Assembly (NCBI RefSeq): GCF_004297265.1
Contig: NZ_SCUT01000051.1
Location: 1-64,000 of the forward strand
Reading direction: 5' to 3'
DNA: 64,000 nt
From: Reyranella sp.
GTDB lineage: Bacteria > Pseudomonadota > Alphaproteobacteria > Reyranellales > Reyranellaceae
Shown here: piece by piece, positions 6,655 to 15,386 of the stretch
Layout: each line of letters opens with the position of its first letter
How positions within the stretch are numbered: the first letter of the stretch is position 1
Notes under the pieces: model-generated
What the model saw: only the letters and a program-made list of their open reading frames with translations
Told to the model about the DNA's origin: nothing
Database searches by the model: none
Translations under genes and position numbers: made by a program

Positions 6655-9072
6655 TCAGAAGTCGGTCGTCAGCGACAGCAGGAAGGTGCGCGGCGCACCC
6701 ATCGACAGCCCGAAGGTGCTGGTCGCCGAGGCCCAGTAGTTGGCGTCGAACAGGTTCTCGACGTTGAGGCGCAGCGCCACCGGCTTGCCGCCCGGCCGCT
6801 CGAAGGCGTAGCGCACGCCCGCGTCGAAGCGCGTCCAGCCGGGAATGCTCTGGTAGTTGGTCGGGTCGAGATACTGTGCGCTGGTGTAGATGGCGCGCCC
6901 CGAGAAGGTCAGCCCCTTGAGGAAGGTCGCATCCCACTCCGCTCCGAGATTGAGCTGGACGTTGGGAACGCCCGGCGCGGTCTTGCCCTGCGTGAGGGGC
7001 GTAGCGGTGCTGAGAAGCTTGCCGTTCATCAAGGTGATGCCGCCCAGCGGCCGGAAGCCTTCCCACGGCTCGCCGAAGACCATCAGCTCGATACCCTGGT
7101 TCCGCTGTATGCCGTCGACCCCGAATACGGCCGTCGACGGATTGGTGAAACCCGAGGGCTGTTCGATCTGGAACAGGCTGAGCGTCGTCGCGAACTTGCC
7201 GAAATCGACCTTGGCGCCGACCTCGTACTGCTTGGTCTTCATCGGTGCGAACATCTGGCCGGCGTTGACCGTGCCGGCGGGCGCCGTCGGCCCCTGCTGC
7301 AGACCCTCGATCCAGTTGCCATAGATCGACACGTTGTCCCACGGCTTCACGATGAAGCCGAGCGCCGGCGAGAAGGCGCTCTGATCGTAGGATGCCGTGA
7401 TCGCACCGGTCACGTTGCTGAAGTTGGTGACCTGGACGCGCTGCAGGCGGCCGCCGAAGACGAACTGGATTCGCTCGTCGAACACCGACGCCACGTCGGC
7501 CACGGCAAGGCTCGTGAGCTGCGTGCCGGCGATCTTCGGCGGATTGAGGAACGGCACGACGGGTTTCGCGACGAAGGTGGGATTGTAGAGATTCGACGGG
7601 ATGGAAATGAGGACCGGCGAGAGCGAGCCGTTCTCGAGGTACACCCTCGTGCCGGTGACGGACAGGGCGTGGCTCACCGGACCGGTGTTCGCTCGCCCGC
7701 GCACACCCGCCGTCTGGGTATCCGCGTTCGACCAACCCGGGAAATTGAACGGCGCGTCGGTCAGGTTACCGTTGGCATTGGTGATCGTGGCGAAACCCGA
7801 CAGGCTGGAATATTTCTGACGGCGGCCGCCGACGGCCGCGAAGGCCGTCCAGTCGGGCGTGATGTCGAACTCGCCCTGGACCGCCCCGAACAGATCGTCC
7901 GTCTGCATGTAGGTCCAGGGCTGGAACCAGTTGGCCCGACCGCCCGGCGCCGCCGGCACCGCGACTCCCGCGGCGACGTAGGTGGGACGCAGCGGGGAGT
8001 TCACGGTCTGCGTCTGGTAACCCAGATCGAACGAGAGGCGGGCCCGGTCGCCCTTGAAGTCCATGCCGAAGACCGTGGCGCCCAGCTCCTGTGTCTGGCG
8101 GTCGACCGCCGTCGGGCCGTTGCGGTAGGTGCCATTGAAGCGCACGCCGTATTCCTTGTCATCGCCGAAGCGGCGGCCGAAATCGACGGCGCCCCCGACC
8201 TGTGCCCCCGTGGCATAGGTCGCGGTGACGCGGTTGAGTGGGTCGTTGCCGGCGCGCTTCGGGACCAGATTGATGCTGCCGCTGACGCTGCCGAAGGGCG
8301 GCATGCCATTCAGCATGGCATTCGGCCCCTTCAGGATTTCGACGCGCTCGAGATAGTCGGGCAGGACCTGGACCGGCGGCGCGACGCCGTAGAGACCGTT
8401 GAAGGCCCAGTCGTTGTTGTTGAAGTTGAAGCCGCGGATCATCAAAGGCGTCGTGTAACTCGACGCCGACCAGGAATTGCGAACCGACGGATCGTTGGCG
8501 ACGACGTCGGCGAGGGTGCGCGCATTCTGGTTGCGCATGAGTTCGGACGTATAGCTCGTCTGGTTGAAGGGCGTGTTCATGAAGGTGCGTTCGCCGAGGA
8601 TGCCGACCTGTCCCCCGGTCGCCACCTGCCCGCCCGCGTAAGGAGGCGGCAGGTTGTCGATCATCGCCTGGGGCGGGACCAGGTTGCCCTGCACCTGAAC
8701 CGGATCGAGCTGCATCGCACCGGTTGCGGCGGGCGGATCGAGCGACACGGTGTTCGCACCGGTGAACCGGAACGTGACGCCCGTGCCGGACAGAAGCTGG
8801 GTCAGGGCCTGCTGCGGCGTGAAGGTGCCGGCGATCGCATTGCTCCGCAGGCCGCGCACGCGTTGCACGTCGAAGAAGATCTGCAGGCCCGCGCGGCTGG
8901 CGAAAGTGAGCAGCGCGGTGTTCAGGTCCTGGGCCGGAATATCGTAGGCCGCGACGGCTTGGGCGAGTTCGGGCGCAGTGCCCTGCGCGTGCACGGAGGA
9001 CGCCGTGGTCGCAAGCGTTGCAACACATGTCGCCGCAATAAGGGCCTTCCGCACCGTTGCCCGCTTCGCCAT
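6655..9072 (-). CDS. TonB-dependent siderophore receptor with STN domain
   Basis: An 805-residue outer-membrane receptor. A signal peptide ends near VHAQG. An STN signalling domain follows (about residues 45-112, YDIPAQDLNTALLTFASRAG), then the plug (about 165-280, with IRGFNFNN and LERVEILKGPNAMLNG) and a long beta-barrel. The end LSLTTDF has the expected terminal aromatic. The STN domain is the feature used by FecA- and FpvA-type transducers to signal through FecR to a FecI sigma factor, and both genes lie just upstream. ATG 9072 is preceded by GGGGGAG. The ligand is likely a ferric siderophore, but no sequence feature names it. Confidence 0.93.
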   Translation of the reverse strand: MAKRATVRKALIAATCVATLATTASSVHAQGTAPELAQAVAAYDIPAQDLNTALLTFASRAGLQIFFDVQRVRGLRSNAIAGTFTPQQALTQLLSGTGVTFRFTGANTVSLDPPAATGAMQLDPVQVQGNLVPPQAMIDNLPPPYAGGQVATGGQVGILGERTFMNTPFNQTSYTSELMRNQNARTLADVVANDPSVRNSWSASSYTTPLMIRGFNFNNNDWAFNGLYGVAPPVQVLPDYLERVEILKGPNAMLNGMPPFGSVSGSINLVPKRAGNDPLNRVTATYATGAQVGGAVDFGRRFGDDKEYGVRFNGTYRNGPTAVDRQTQELGATVFGMDFKGDRARLSFDLGYQTQTVNSPLRPTYVAAGVAVPAAPGGRANWFQPWTYMQTDDLFGAVQGEFDITPDWTAFAAVGGRRQKYSSLSGFATITNANGNLTDAPFNFPGWSNADTQTAGVRGRANTGPVSHALSVTGTRVYLENGSLSPVLISIPSNLYNPTFVAKPVVPFLNPPKIAGTQLTSLAVADVASVFDERIQFVFGGRLQRVQVTNFSNVTGAITASYDQSAFSPALGFIVKPWDNVSIYGNWIEGLQQGPTAPAGTVNAGQMFAPMKTKQYEVGAKVDFGKFATTLSLFQIEQPSGFTNPSTAVFGVDGIQRNQGIELMVFGEPWEGFRPLGGITLMNGKLLSTATPLTQGKTAPGVPNVQLNLGAEWDATFLKGLTFSGRAIYTSAQYLDPTNYQSIPGWTRFDAGVRYAFERPGGKPVALRLNVENLFDANYWASATSTFGLSMGAPRTFLLSLTTDF

Positions 9073-9164
9073 AACCGCACTCCCCCTTACGCTTTGCAGT
9101 GCCTGGCGTTCGGCTCGGCTCTCCCTGATTGAGACGAAGTGAAGACAAGAGTCGGTAAAGAGTT

Positions 9165-9181
9165 GGCGGATTTTTTCCGCC
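9165..9181 (-). terminator. Hairpin after fecR
   Basis: Six-bp arms (GGCGGA and TCCGCC) enclose five T residues just after the fecR stop and before the receptor gene. It could be an attenuator that lowers receptor read-through or an mRNA stabiliser. The stem is short and support is modest. Confidence 0.3.
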
Positions 9182-9188
9182 GCTCGCG

Positions 9189-10199
9189 TCAGTAGAGCAC
9201 GGTCACCAGCGGCGCCGATGCCGTGCGCACGCCGAGTTCGCGGGCAATGGTGGCGAGGACGGTATCGGGGTCGGCGGCGTCGAACACGCCCGACACGCGG
9301 CGGTTCGCGAGGCTGGCGTTGCCGATCAAGATGCGGCCGCGGCGGTAGCGGTTGAGCTCGTCGACGACCTGGCCGAGCGTCACGCGGTCGAAGACGAGAC
9401 GATCGCGGCGCCAGGCCAGCGCCTGGTCGAGATCGACCGGGTGCAGGCGTCCAAGTCCCGCCTCCGCATAGCGCACCGACTGACCGGGCGAGAGCACGAT
9501 CTCCGCCGCACGCCCGCCGGCAGTGTCGACCGAGACCGCGACCTCGTGCTCGACGACGACGACCTCGACGGAGTCCGGCAGGCGATTGACCGAGAACTGC
9601 GTGCCCAGCGCGCGCGCGTTCCCCGCCGCGGCCTGCACGACGAAGGGCCGCTGCTCTCCATCCTTGCGTGGCGCGGCCGTGAAATAGGCGAGCCCCCTCA
9701 GCAGTTCGACCCGCCGCTCGACCGCATCGAAGTGAAGGGCGATCGCGCTGGCCGGTCCCAGCTCGATCGTGCTGCCGTCGGACAGATGCACCGTGCGCCG
9801 CTCGCCGGGTACCGTGCGATGGTCGGCCGCGACCATCACCATCGGATCGCCGTTCCACAGGATCGCGCCGGCCACCAGCACCAGCAGACTCGCGGCCAGG
9901 GCTGCAAAGCTGCGCCAACGCCCGGCAGCGCGGCGCGGCTGTGGCGCGTCTCCGCTCTGTACGTCGTGCAACAATGCGCCCGGCGCCTTCGCCACCGCTC
10001 CCATGAGGCTCCAGGCTTCCTGCGCCTCACGGAACGCAACCGAATGGCGTGAATCCTCGGCCAGCCAGTGCTCGAGCGCGCGATGCTCGGCCGGCGCCAG
10101 CGGTCCGCCACCCAGCTTCGCCAGCCACAGCGACGCCTGCTCGTCGATTTCGTCCTGCTCGCTGGGCTCAGTCACTTCGGGCTGTACCTTTTCGTCCAA
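9189..10199 (-). CDS. FecR-family anti-sigma/sigma regulator
   Basis: A 336-residue FecR-like transmembrane regulator. The N-terminal cytoplasmic part (to about residue 85) has the ALEHWLAEDSRHSVAFREAQEAW pattern of the family. One membrane helix follows (about 92-108, SFAALAASLLVLVAGAIL), then the periplasmic FecR domain with RTVHLSDGSTIELGPASA and a C-terminal STN-like sensor region. It receives the signal from the receptor STN domain and controls the adjacent FecI sigma factor. It lies 63 bp after fecI and 116 bp before the receptor gene, the usual order. Confidence 0.92.
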   Translation of the reverse strand: MDEKVQPEVTEPSEQDEIDEQASLWLAKLGGGPLAPAEHRALEHWLAEDSRHSVAFREAQEAWSLMGAVAKAPGALLHDVQSGDAPQPRRAAGRWRSFAALAASLLVLVAGAILWNGDPMVMVAADHRTVPGERRTVHLSDGSTIELGPASAIALHFDAVERRVELLRGLAYFTAAPRKDGEQRPFVVQAAAGNARALGTQFSVNRLPDSVEVVVVEHEVAVSVDTAGGRAAEIVLSPGQSVRYAEAGLGRLHPVDLDQALAWRRDRLVFDRVTLGQVVDELNRYRRGRILIGNASLANRRVSGVFDAADPDTVLATIARELGVRTASAPLVTVLY

Positions 10200-10262
10200 A
10201 CAGGGGGATCACCACGCCAGTAAGACGAGTCCCGCCGCCAATCCGGTAAGTCCTCACGAAGT

Positions 10263-10784
10263 TTATTCGAGCGAGCCGGCCTGACGCCCGCGCAGCCGCT
10301 GCATGACGTGCTTCACCGCCCTGGCGAGATGTTTCTGCACCGAACTGTCGGAGATCTGCAGCCGTCGCGCCACATCGCCATATGTCAGGCCATCGATGCG
10401 GGTCAGGACAAAGACCTGGCGGGTACGTTCGGGCAGTTCCAGCAGCGCGTCGCGCGCCGCCGCCACATCGCTCAGCCCGCCGGCCACGCGCTCGGGCGAC
10501 GGCCGTTCGTCGGCGACTCCCTCCATGTCGTCGACCGGGACCGGGTCGGTTCGTTCCCGGCGCTGGCGGCGGACATGATCGACAGCGAGATTATGCGCCG
10601 TCCGATAGAGATAGGATCGCGGATGGACGACCGCCGCCGCGCCGGGACCCTGCTGGGCGTAGCGCAGGAATGCTTCCTGCGTCAGCTCCGCGGCCGTCTC
10701 GCCGTCGCGCACCTTGCGCGTGAGATAGGCCTGCAATTCCCGCCGATGGGCCAGGAACAGGGCCCGGATGTCCTTGTCCGCCAC
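10263..10784 (-). CDS. FecI-type ECF sigma factor
   Basis: A 173-residue extracytoplasmic-function sigma factor. Region 2 lies at about residues 10-80 (ELTQEAFLRYAQQ, YRTAHNLAVDHVRR). Region 4 is near 115-165 (LPERTRQVFVLTRIDGLTYGDVARRL, then SDSSVQKHLARAVKHVMQRL). It directs RNA polymerase to the receptor operon when released or activated by FecR. The start ATG is 17 bp from a Fur-like site, so iron repression of the whole unit is likely. Confidence 0.93.
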   Translation of the reverse strand: MADKDIRALFLAHRRELQAYLTRKVRDGETAAELTQEAFLRYAQQGPGAAAVVHPRSYLYRTAHNLAVDHVRRQRRERTDPVPVDDMEGVADERPSPERVAGGLSDVAAARDALLELPERTRQVFVLTRIDGLTYGDVARRLQISDSSVQKHLARAVKHVMQRLRGRQAGSLE

Positions 10785-10800
10785 CCTGTCCCTCTAAAGC

Positions 10801-10820
10801 CAATGCGAATCATTTTCAAT
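10801..10820 (-). promoter_or_regulatory. Fur-box-like site upstream of fecI
   Basis: In the direction of transcription it reads ATTGAAAATGATTCGCATTG, close to the GATAATGATAATCATTATC Fur consensus. It sits 17-36 bp before the fecI start codon, where bound Fur would block initiation. It explains iron control of the FecI/FecR/receptor unit. Binding by Fur rather than another family member is inferred. Confidence 0.6.
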
Positions 10821-10843
10821 CCGCTGCCTGCAGGAGGAAGGTG

Positions 10844-13800
10844 TCAGCCTTGCCCCTTCTCCGGACGCTTCAGACCGCGAAAGGGCTTGCGCAGCAGCTC
10901 CGGCACCGCCCGGCGCATCTTCTCGAAGGCGACATAGAGGCCCGGGATCACGAAGATGCCGATGCAGGCGGCCGCCAGCATGCCGCCGAACACGGCGGTG
11001 CCGACCGCGCGCTGGGTCGCGGCGCCCGCGCCCGAGGCGATCACCAGCGGCACGAGGCCGAGGATGAAGGCAAAGGAGGTCATCATCACGGCGCGGAAGC
11101 GCTGGCCGGCGGCCGAGGTGGCCGCCGTCGCCGGGTCGCTGCCGCCCGCCCGCTCGTGCATGGCCACCTCGATCACCAGGATGGCGTTCTTGGCCGCCAG
11201 CGCGATCAGCACGACGATGCCGATCTGGGCGTAGATGTTGTTGGCGAGACCGGTCAGCCACAGCGCGGCCAGCGCGCCGAACAGGCCGACGATCACCGAC
11301 AAGAGCGCCGCCACCGGCAGCGCCAGGCTCTCGTAGAGGCCGACCAGGAACAGGTAGGCGAACAGCACCGCGAGGGCCAGCACGAAGCCGGTCTGGCTGC
11401 CCGCCTCCTTCTCCTGCTTCGCCATGCCGGCCCACTGGAAACCGTAGCCCGGTGGCAGGCTTGCACGCGCCACCCGCTCCATCGCCGCGATCGCCTCACC
11501 CGAGGAATAACCCGCGGCCGGTGCGCCGTTCAGCGTGACCGAGCGCAGGTTGTTGTAGCGGTTGATGGTGGCGGGCGCCGTGGTGAGCTCCAGCGTCGCC
11601 ATTGCCTGCAGCGGCACCAGCGTGCCGCTCGCCGAGCGCACGCGCACGCGGTTCACGTCCTCGACGGTGCGGCGGTCGGCGGCGTCGGCCTGCACGCGCA
11701 CCGTCCAGGTGCGGCCGAACATGTTGAAGTTGTTGACGTTGCGGCTGCCCATCGCGGTCTGCAGCGCGGCGAAGATGTCGGGGATGGCGACGCCCAGGGT
11801 CTCGGCGCGGTCGCGGTCTAGCTCGAGCCGGATCTGCGGCGTCGAGGCGCTGAAGGTGGTGAAGACGCCGGCCAGTTCGGGCGCGCTCTGCGCCGCGTTG
11901 ATGACGCCGCGCGCCACCGCCACGATCTCCTCCGGCGGTGCGCCGGTGAGGCTCTGCACCTCGAACTCGAAGCCGGACGAGTTGCCCAGCCCCGCGATCG
12001 GCGGCGGGTTGAAGGCATATATGTTGGCCGCGGCCACGCGCTGGAACGCCTTGTTGAGCCGCTCCAGCACCGCGAAGGCCGACATCTCGTGGCCGGGTCG
12101 CTCGGCATAGGGCTTCAGCGACACGATCATCATGGCGCGGTTGGGCAGGTTCAGTCCGTCGAGCAGGCTGTTGCCGCTGACGGTGAAGAAGTTCTGCAGC
12201 CAAGGCTGGCCCTGCAGCATCTCCTCGACCTGCGTCACCGCCTCCAGCGTGCGGCTGGTCGAGGCGGCGTCGGGCAGCTGGATCTCGGCCATGAAGGAAG
12301 ACTGGTCCTCCTCGGGCAGGAAGCCGGTGGGCACGATACGCAGCAGCCCGCCGGTCGCCAGCGAGAACAGGGCGACCAGCCCGACCGCAAGCACGCTTCG
12401 GCGGATCAGCGGCGCCGCAAGCCTGAGATAGCCGTTGCGGGTGGCGTCGAGGCCGCGCTGGAGGCGGGCCATCAGGCCGCGCGGCGCGCCGCGTCGGGTG
12501 AGCAGCAGCGCGCACAGGGCGGGCGACAGCGACAGGGCGTTGATCGCCGAGATCACCATGGCAACCGAGATGGTGAGCGCAAACTGCTGGTAGAGCTTGC
12601 CGGCGATGCCCGGCATGAAGGCCGTCGGGATGAAGACCGAGAGCAGCACCAGGGTGATGGCGATGATCGGTCCCGTGACCTCGGCCATCGCCTTCTCGGT
12701 GGCCTCGGCGGGCGTGAGGTGCGGCTCCTTCTCCAACGTGTGTTCGACCGCCTCGACCACGACAATGGCGTCGTCGACCACGATGCCGATGGCCAGCACC
12801 AGGGCCAGCAGCGATACGGTGTTGAGCGAGAAGCCCATCATCTGCATCACCGCGAAGGTGCCGATCAGGGCCACCGGCACGGCGATGATCGGGATCAGGG
12901 TCGCCCGGACGCTGCCCAGGAACAGGAAGACCACGACGGCCACCAGCACGAAGGCCTCGATGAGCGTCTTCACCACGCTGTGGATCGTCGCCTCGACGAA
13001 CACGGTCGTGTCGTACATGACCTCGAAGGCGACGTCCTCGGGCAGCCGGTCCTCGAGGTCCTTCAGCACCTGGCGAACGCCCTCGGCGGTGGCCAGCGCG
13101 TTGGCGCCGGCCAGCTGGTAGACGTTGATGCCGGCCGCCGGCTTGCCGTTGTAGCGCGTGGTGACGTCGGCATTGGCCGAACCCAGCTCGACCCTGCCGA
13201 TGTCGCGGATGCGCAGCAGCGCGCCGTCCGGATTGGCGCGCACGGTGATGTTGCCGAATTCCTCCGCCGAGGTCAGGCGGCCCTTGGCCGTGATGTTGAG
13301 CTGGAAGTCGACGCCGTCGAGCAGCGGCGCGGCGCCGACCCGGCCGACGGCGGCCTGCATGTTCTTGGCCTCGATCGCCTTCACCACGTCCTGCGAGGTG
13401 ACACCGAGGCTCGACATGCGGTCGAGGTCGAGCCACACGCGCATGGCATAGTCGAGCCCACCGAACAGGCCGGCCGAGCCGACGCCGGGCACGCGCTGCA
13501 TGGCGTCGAGCACGTTGATGGTGGCGAAGTTTGACAGGAACAGCGCATCGCGCGTGCCCTTGGGCGAATAGACGGCGACCACCTGCAGCAGCGCCGAGGA
13601 CTGCTTCTTCACCAGCACGCCGTTGCGCTGCACCTCGTCGGGCAGCTGCGGCATGGCGCGGTTGATGCGGTTGTTGACGTTGACCGTATGGTCCTGCGGG
13701 TTCGAACCGACCTTGAAGGAGACGCTCAGGCTGTAGCTGCCGTCGCTGCCCGAGGTCGACTTCATCGAGATCGAGTTCTCGACGCCGTTGACGTTGCGCT

Positions 13801-14002
13801 CAATGATCTGCGCCACGCTCTCCTCGACCACCTGGGCCGAGGCGCCGGGATAGCTGGTCGTGACGGTGACTTCCGGCGGCACGATGTTGGGAAACTGCGC
13901 GATCGGCAGGCTGCCCAGCGCCAGCAGGCCCGCAATGACCATGATCGCGGAGACGACGAAGGCGAGCCGCGGGCGGCGGATGAAAACGGAGGCGATGCCC
14001 AT
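10844..14002 (-). CDS. RND multidrug efflux transporter (HAE-1 family)
   Basis: A 1052-residue inner-membrane pump of the AcrB/MexB family. It starts with MGIASVFIRRPRLAFV and has the twelve-helix arrangement with two large periplasmic loops. The proton-relay pair is present in GIVVDDAIVVVEAVEH of helix 4. The other relay residue is expected in the second half, where ALAAKNAILVIEVA contains the conserved Lys. Its partner membrane-fusion gene lies 4 bp upstream. No outer-membrane channel gene follows, so it probably uses one encoded elsewhere. The substrate range is unknown. Confidence 0.95.
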   Translation of the reverse strand: MGIASVFIRRPRLAFVVSAIMVIAGLLALGSLPIAQFPNIVPPEVTVTTSYPGASAQVVEESVAQIIERNVNGVENSISMKSTSGSDGSYSLSVSFKVGSNPQDHTVNVNNRINRAMPQLPDEVQRNGVLVKKQSSALLQVVAVYSPKGTRDALFLSNFATINVLDAMQRVPGVGSAGLFGGLDYAMRVWLDLDRMSSLGVTSQDVVKAIEAKNMQAAVGRVGAAPLLDGVDFQLNITAKGRLTSAEEFGNITVRANPDGALLRIRDIGRVELGSANADVTTRYNGKPAAGINVYQLAGANALATAEGVRQVLKDLEDRLPEDVAFEVMYDTTVFVEATIHSVVKTLIEAFVLVAVVVFLFLGSVRATLIPIIAVPVALIGTFAVMQMMGFSLNTVSLLALVLAIGIVVDDAIVVVEAVEHTLEKEPHLTPAEATEKAMAEVTGPIIAITLVLLSVFIPTAFMPGIAGKLYQQFALTISVAMVISAINALSLSPALCALLLTRRGAPRGLMARLQRGLDATRNGYLRLAAPLIRRSVLAVGLVALFSLATGGLLRIVPTGFLPEEDQSSFMAEIQLPDAASTSRTLEAVTQVEEMLQGQPWLQNFFTVSGNSLLDGLNLPNRAMMIVSLKPYAERPGHEMSAFAVLERLNKAFQRVAAANIYAFNPPPIAGLGNSSGFEFEVQSLTGAPPEEIVAVARGVINAAQSAPELAGVFTTFSASTPQIRLELDRDRAETLGVAIPDIFAALQTAMGSRNVNNFNMFGRTWTVRVQADAADRRTVEDVNRVRVRSASGTLVPLQAMATLELTTAPATINRYNNLRSVTLNGAPAAGYSSGEAIAAMERVARASLPPGYGFQWAGMAKQEKEAGSQTGFVLALAVLFAYLFLVGLYESLALPVAALLSVIVGLFGALAALWLTGLANNIYAQIGIVVLIALAAKNAILVIEVAMHERAGGSDPATAATSAAGQRFRAVMMTSFAFILGLVPLVIASGAGAATQRAVGTAVFGGMLAAACIGIFVIPGLYVAFEKMRRAVPELLRKPFRGLKRPEKGQG

Positions 14003-14006
14003 GGGA

Positions 14007-15176
14007 TCAGCGCTTCGGCTGGCCGGCGGCGGCCGGCGCGGCCTGCGCCTCAACCACCATGCCGGCGCGCACCCGCTGCTGACCCTGCACGATGACCCGG
14101 TCGCCCTCCTTGAGCCCCGCCGTCACGGCGATCATGCCGTCGCGCACGAAGTCGACGGTGATGCGACGCTGCTCGACGACGCCTTTGCCGTCGACCACGT
14201 AGACGTAGCGACCGGTCTGGTCGATCGCCATGGCGGCCTGCGGCACCACCATCACCTTGGCCGGTTCGTTGCCCTCGACGATCACCCTCACCGTCTGCCC
14301 GTCGGTCAGCAGCTCGTCGGCATTCTCGAACACCGCGCGCGCCATCTGGCCGTCGGTGGTGGGATCGACCGCCACGTCGATGAAGTCGACCTTGCCCTTC
14401 TCGGGGTAGAGTTTGCCGTCGGCCAGGCGCAGCCGCACGGCCAGCGCCTCGCCCGTGCGCAGGTCGCGGCGCACGTTCAGCAGGTCCGCCTGGGGGACCG
14501 AGAACAGGGCGCGGATCTGGCGCTCGTTCACGATGGTGGCGAGCACGCCCGACTCAGGCCCGACGAGGTTGCCGGGGGCCACACTGGCGCGGCCGATCAG
14601 GCCGGCGATCGGCGCCGTGATCTGCGTGTAGGAAAGCTGCAGTTCGGCATCGTCGAGTTGCGCCTGGGCATCGTCGAGCGTGGCCTTGGCCTGCAGCTGC
14701 TCGGCCAGCCGCTGGTCATAGGAGACCTGCGAGACGTTGTTGGTGCGCAGCAGCTCGGCCGCCCGCTTGAGCTGGGCGTCGGCATTGATCAGCGCCGCCT
14801 GCGCCCCGTCGCGCAGCGCCCGCTTCTGGTTCACGGCGATGCGGTAGGGCGTGGGATCGATGGTGAACAGGAGCTGGCCCTCCGTCACCTTGGTGCCGTC
14901 GGCGAATTCCCGCTTGCCCAGCACGCCCTTTACCCGGGCGCGCAGTTCGACCTTGTCGAACACGGCGAGCCGGCCGACATATTCCGACTGCGGCGCCAGC
15001 GTGCGTACCTCGACGGGCCGCACCAGCACGACAGGCGGCGCATTCTCGGCGGATTTGGTCTGGGCGCCGGCCGGCAGGACGAAGGAGAGGCCGAGAAGAA
15101 GACCGGGAAGCAATCCGACAAGCCGTCGACCGAGAGCAAGGGAAAGCTGCCCAAAACCGCGCGCCCCGTATCTCAT
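14007..15176 (-). CDS. RND efflux membrane-fusion (periplasmic adaptor) protein
   Basis: A 389-residue AcrA/MexA-type adaptor. A signal sequence ends near LPAGAQ. The barrel-sandwich part (about 50-90 and 190-220) encloses an alpha-helical hairpin (about 95-185, rich in Ala, Leu and Gln). The beta-barrel and membrane-proximal domains follow. It bridges the RND pump to an outer-membrane channel. The pump gene starts 4 bp after its stop, so the two are co-translated. The upstream 210-bp gap is shared with a divergent antiporter gene. Confidence 0.93.
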   Translation of the reverse strand: MRYGARGFGQLSLALGRRLVGLLPGLLLGLSFVLPAGAQTKSAENAPPVVLVRPVEVRTLAPQSEYVGRLAVFDKVELRARVKGVLGKREFADGTKVTEGQLLFTIDPTPYRIAVNQKRALRDGAQAALINADAQLKRAAELLRTNNVSQVSYDQRLAEQLQAKATLDDAQAQLDDAELQLSYTQITAPIAGLIGRASVAPGNLVGPESGVLATIVNERQIRALFSVPQADLLNVRRDLRTGEALAVRLRLADGKLYPEKGKVDFIDVAVDPTTDGQMARAVFENADELLTDGQTVRVIVEGNEPAKVMVVPQAAMAIDQTGRYVYVVDGKGVVEQRRITVDFVRDGMIAVTAGLKEGDRVIVQGQQRVRAGMVVEAQAAPAAAGQPKR

Positions 15177-15270
15177 CTCTCAACTCCAAGTCCTTGCCGA
15201 AGCCTACGATGAACGGGCCTCTGAGCGTCACGAAGCATACTTCCACGCCAGACAGGCTGCATGACCTATT

Positions 15271-15283
15271 CAATAATTTATTG
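15271..15283. promoter_or_regulatory. AT-rich palindrome between efflux operon and antiporter
   Basis: CAATAATTTATTG has 6-bp inverted arms around one base. It lies in the only AT-rich stretch of the divergent gap, about 95 bp from the adaptor start and 104 bp from the antiporter start. It may be part of a promoter or an operator. No regulator gene is adjacent. Confidence 0.3.
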
Positions 15284-15386
15284 CAACGAAGGAGACGGGA
15301 TTGGACGTAGTCAGAGGCGCTCGACGAGGAACGGTGCGCGCGCACGAGCGTTGACGCCCGCCGGATACCGGCCCCAGGCGAGGATC

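Noticed and set aside
6220..9132. 970-codon plus-strand open frame
   Set aside because: It is antisense to the TonB receptor and PepSY genes, is composed of Arg/Glu/Gly-rich sequence with no domain, and arises from high G+C.
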